Shown in pieces: positions 6,194 through 8,509 of a DNA stretch of 8,509 nt. The stretch covers positions 1-8,509 of the forward strand of contig JADZBZ010000316.1 of assembly GCA_020851835.1 (NCBI GenBank), read 5' to 3'. The notes beneath the pieces are model-generated. The model made no database searches. It was given only the letters and a program-made list of their open reading frames with translations, and had not been told where the DNA came from. Numbering within the stretch: position 1 is the first letter of the stretch; the number at the start of each line of letters is the position of its first letter. Source of the DNA: Acidobacteriota bacterium (lineage in GTDB: Bacteria > Acidobacteriota > Vicinamibacteria > Vicinamibacterales > UBA2999). The position numbers were made by a program, and so were the translations under genes.

Positions 6194-7744
6194 ATGCCCA
6201 CCCGGACACCCGGCGATCGCGGTTGGATCGAAGCGCGCTGCCGCGTGCTGGTGGAGAACGCCCTCGACCTCATCTTCACCATCGACCAGGGTGGCACCTG
6301 CACCTTCTTCAACCGGCGCGTGGAACACGCGACGGGCCGGCGACTCGCCGACCTGACGGGCCTGCACGTGACCGAACTGGTGACCGAGGAGCAGCGCGAC
6401 CACGTGTGGCGGCAGTGCCAGCGCGCGCTGGGCGGCGAGGATCTCGGGCCGTTCGAGTTCGAAGTGTCCGGTTGCGCGCCCGGCGCGCGGAGGACGCTCG
6501 AAGTGGCGCTGCGCCCGGTATTCGACGGACCCGTTATCGTGGCGGTTGACGCGATCGCGCGCGACGTGACGTCGAGAAACGCACTGGAGGCCGCGATGCG
6601 GCACGAGCAGAAGATGAACGCCGTGAGTCGGCTGGCCGCCGGCGTCGCCCACGATTTCAACAACCTGCTCGGCGTCATCCTCGGTCACGTGGAGGCCACT
6701 GCGCCCATGACCGAGCACCAGCCGGCACTGCAGCCGGCGGTGGACAGCATCCGCGCCGCGGCCGAGCGCGCCGCGTCGCTCACCGGCCACCTGCTGGTGC
6801 TCAGCCAGCGTCAGGTGGTACAGCCCCGGGTGATCGACTTGAACCAGGTGGTGGCCAGCGGCCGCCCGCTGCTCGAGCGTCTCGTCGGCGATCGCATCAC
6901 GCTGGCTCTGCAACTGGCCGCGGATGTCGGTCCTGTCCGGGCCGACGCCGCGCAACTGCGGCAGGTGGTCGCCAACTTGGCCATCAACGCGCAGGCAGCC
7001 ATGCCGGGAGGCGGGCGCGTCACCTTTGCGACCAACAACGTCGACATCGATGAAGCCACGGCGCTGGCGCGGCCCACCGTACCCCCTGGCCGCTACGTCG
7101 TGCTGACGGTGTCGGACACGGGCGTGGGCATCGACCCGGCCGCCCTCGAGTGGATTTTCGAGCCGTTCTTCTCCACGAAGGCGAGCCGCGCCGCCGGGCT
7201 CGGCCTGTCAACCGTCTACACCATCGTCCATCAGTGCGGCGGCACCATCGACGTCGAAAGCCGGCGCGGCAACGGCACGGCGTTCAGACTCTACTTCCCG
7301 CGCCTGGCTGCACCCGCACCGCCTCCGGATCCCGAGCCGGTCGCCAGCGGCGGGTCCGAAACGGTCCTGCTCGTCGAAGACGAGCGGGACTTGCGGGAAA
7401 TCCTGACGCAGTTGCTGGCTTCGCGCGGCTACGCCGTCGTGGCGGCCGCGACGGCGGCCGAGTGCCTCGAGGCCTGCCGGCGGCTCGCCGCGCCGCCGCG
7501 CCTGCTGGTGTCGGACGTGGTGCTGCCCGGCATGGGAGGCCGCGAACTGGCCACGGATCTGGTGGCGCGCTACCCGTCGATGCACGTGCTGTTCATCTCC
7601 GGATATACCGACGATGCGGCCCTGCTCGAATCGGTGCAGCGTGGTGCACAGTTCCTGCAGAAGCCCTTCGGGCTGCAGGATTTCGCAGCCCGGGTGCGCG
7701 ATATTCTCGATGACATTCAAGGTAACTCCAGCCCGGCCGATTGA
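6194..7744 (+). CDS. PAS hybrid histidine kinase PAS-HisKA-HATPase-REC
   Basis: The product has 516 residues from ATG 6194, which lies 14 bases after the previous stop. GTG 6140 would overlap that gene by 40 bases and is less likely. No good Shine-Dalgarno is visible, so translation may depend on the gene upstream. The PAS domain spans about 12-130: RVLVENALDLIFTIDQGGTC, TFFNRRVEHATGR, ending AIARDVTSRNALE. HisKA has His153 in AAGVAHDFNNLLGVILG. The ATPase boxes are intact: NLAINAQAAM (Asn261, Asn265), DTGVGI (Asp308), FEPFFSTK and AAGLGLSTVYTI. The C-terminal receiver (about 390-508) has Glu395/Asp396, Asp441 in LLVSDVVLPGMGG and Lys490 in FLQKPFG. It is soluble. Similarity to the degenerate kinase at 1257-3134 (QxVVQPRVIDL, LLVSDVVL, SGY) suggests both derive from a common ancestor by duplication. 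Confidence 0.93.
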   Translation: MPTRTPGDRGWIEARCRVLVENALDLIFTIDQGGTCTFFNRRVEHATGRRLADLTGLHVTELVTEEQRDHVWRQCQRALGGEDLGPFEFEVSGCAPGARRTLEVALRPVFDGPVIVAVDAIARDVTSRNALEAAMRHEQKMNAVSRLAAGVAHDFNNLLGVILGHVEATAPMTEHQPALQPAVDSIRAAAERAASLTGHLLVLSQRQVVQPRVIDLNQVVASGRPLLERLVGDRITLALQLAADVGPVRADAAQLRQVVANLAINAQAAMPGGGRVTFATNNVDIDEATALARPTVPPGRYVVLTVSDTGVGIDPAALEWIFEPFFSTKASRAAGLGLSTVYTIVHQCGGTIDVESRRGNGTAFRLYFPRLAAPAPPPDPEPVASGGSETVLLVEDERDLREILTQLLASRGYAVVAAATAAECLEACRRLAAPPRLLVSDVVLPGMGGRELATDLVARYPSMHVLFISGYTDDAALLESVQRGAQFLQKPFGLQDFAARVRDILDDIQGNSSPAD

Positions 7745-7779
7745 GTTCGAGAAGCCAGACGCGCCTCCCATGCGTCGGT

Positions 7780-7783
7780 GGAG
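7780..7783 (+). promoter_or_regulatory. Ribosome binding site of the GGDEF gene
   Basis: GGAG lies 8 bases before ATG 7792. It decides that start over ATG 7770, which opens only an 11-codon frame, and indicates that the GGDEF gene can recruit ribosomes on its own despite the 47-base gap from the kinase upstream. Confidence 0.6.
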
Positions 7784-7791
7784 TGAGGCCC

Positions 7792-8509
7792 ATGCCGACA
7801 CCTGAGATGATCACCCTGGGGCTGCGCCGTGCGGCGACCCCTGAAGACCAGACCGTGTGGCTCCGGAGCCTGGTGGCCCGGGCCGTGGCGGTCGTGCAAG
7901 CCCTGATTGAGGCCGAAAGCGACCCCGAAGACGGGCCGCTGCTGGGAGAACTGACCCAACTGGCCGGCATGTTCGGCGCCAACCCGCCGGCATCCGTGCC
8001 ACCCGATGCCGGCACCAACTCTCTGCAGCGCAGCCGGGCGGTGGCCGACCGGACGCGGCAGCGGCGAGCGGAACGCCGCCGGGAAATGGCCGCGATCCTG
8101 GCCCTGGTTCGCGACGTCGTGTCGGCGGCAACCGCCGAGATGATGTCCCTCCAGTCGGACATCGAGGTGTCGGGCGACCGGTTCGAAGCACTCGTCGAGC
8201 TCGAGGATCCGAACCAGGTGAAGGAACTGCTGCGCACGCAGGTCTCCATGCTCAAGCAGATGGCCGTCGAACGACGGGCGTCGTGGGAAGCGCGCCAGCA
8301 GATGTTCGCCGAGAAGGTCGAGCACCTGGAGCAGCAGCTCGAGGCGACCCGTTACGAGGCCTCGCTCGATCCATTGACTGGTGTCGCCAACCACGGCGCG
8401 TTCCAGCGCGAGTGCCAGAACCTGGTGCGGCGGGCGGATTCGCGCTTCGTGCTGGCGATTCTCGATGTGGACGACTTCAAAGGCGTCAACGATACGTACG
8501 GCCACGCCA
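7792..8509 (+). CDS. GGDEF-domain protein (predicted diguanylate cyclase), N-terminal part
   Basis: The frame is open from ATG 7792 to the right edge (239 residues visible). Residues 1-185 are helical and charged: an Arg-rich stretch (81-98), then segments with many Glu, Gln and Lys and a likely coiled coil at about 140-188. I do not recognise a named sensor domain there. From 190 the GGDEF fold begins: ASLDPLTGVANHGAFQRECQ, then LAILDVDDFKGVNDTYGHA with the metal/substrate residues Asp225, Asn233 and Asp234 of the DxDxFKxxND motif. The GGDEF loop and any RxxD inhibitory site lie beyond the window, so activity cannot be judged. The usual Arg in LTGLxNR is His here. The coiled coil would suit dimer formation, which GGDEF enzymes need to make c-di-GMP from two GTP. 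There is no receiver, so any link to the upstream kinases would be indirect. Confidence 0.85.
   Translation, partial: MPTPEMITLGLRRAATPEDQTVWLRSLVARAVAVVQALIEAESDPEDGPLLGELTQLAGMFGANPPASVPPDAGTNSLQRSRAVADRTRQRRAERRREMAAILALVRDVVSAATAEMMSLQSDIEVSGDRFEALVELEDPNQVKELLRTQVSMLKQMAVERRASWEARQQMFAEKVEHLEQQLEATRYEASLDPLTGVANHGAFQRECQNLVRRADSRFVLAILDVDDFKGVNDTYGHA

Noticed and set aside
4062..6209. A 715-codon open frame on the minus strand opposite the hybrid kinase
   Set aside because: It exactly shadows a strongly recognisable kinase; its protein is Arg/Gly/His/Val-rich with no family motif, as expected from the complementary strand of GC-rich codons.
7745..7791. Terminator between the last hybrid kinase and the GGDEF gene
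   Set aside because: Only weak short stems (such as GACGC/GCGTC) and no T-run; read as an intra-operon gap.
7770..7805. ATG 7770 as an alternative gene start
   Set aside because: It opens only 11 codons; the GGDEF frame starts at 7792 with a well-spaced GGAG.
1..8509. tRNA, rRNA, CRISPR array, insertion sequence or phage features
   Set aside because: No repeat arrays, transposase-like frames, terminal inverted repeats or tRNA-like folds were noticed on either strand.

Overview
The window is very GC-rich, densely packed DNA that carries one divergent signalling gene and a same-strand run of signalling genes. All recognisable products are soluble two-component or cyclic-di-GMP signalling proteins; none shows a transmembrane segment or a DNA-binding output domain. 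Many PAS/hybrid histidine kinases with the H-box LAGGxAHDFNNLL and detached C-terminal receivers suggest a large-genome environmental bacterium. The style fits Acidobacteriota (Vicinamibacteria-like) or a deltaproteobacterial-type lineage, but no marker gene here proves this.

Layout: positions 1-870 (minus strand) hold the N-terminal 290 residues of a PAS-GAF protein that runs off the left edge. Positions 871-1256 are a divergent intergenic region with an inverted repeat (995-1003/1064-1072), a possible 23-codon leader ORF and a strong GC hairpin just before the first plus-strand gene. Positions 1257-3134 form one reading frame for a REC-PAS-HisKA-HATPase-REC hybrid kinase, split by a single in-frame TAG at 1674-1676. 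Positions 3163-4188 encode a phytochrome-type orphan histidine kinase. Its stop overlaps (GTGA) the start of a REC-HisKA-HATPase-REC-REC hybrid kinase at 4185-6179. Next come a PAS-HisKA-HATPase-REC hybrid kinase (6194-7744) and a truncated coiled-coil/GGDEF protein (7792 to the right edge).

How they may work together: intergenic gaps on the plus strand are short (28, -4, 14 and 47 bases), so 1257-8509+ is probably one transcription unit. The window holds four kinase modules and six receivers but no transcriptional output, and the last gene is a predicted diguanylate cyclase. A phosphorelay network that ends in c-di-GMP is a reasonable but unproven reading.

The strangest gene is the first hybrid kinase. 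Besides the TAG, its N-terminal receiver has Glu where the phospho-acceptor Asp should be, and its ATPase domain has lost both N-box Asn residues and the G1-box Asp. The C-terminal receiver and the H-box His remain intact. It is either a decaying gene or a pseudokinase scaffold; two intact relatives downstream provide an internal comparison.
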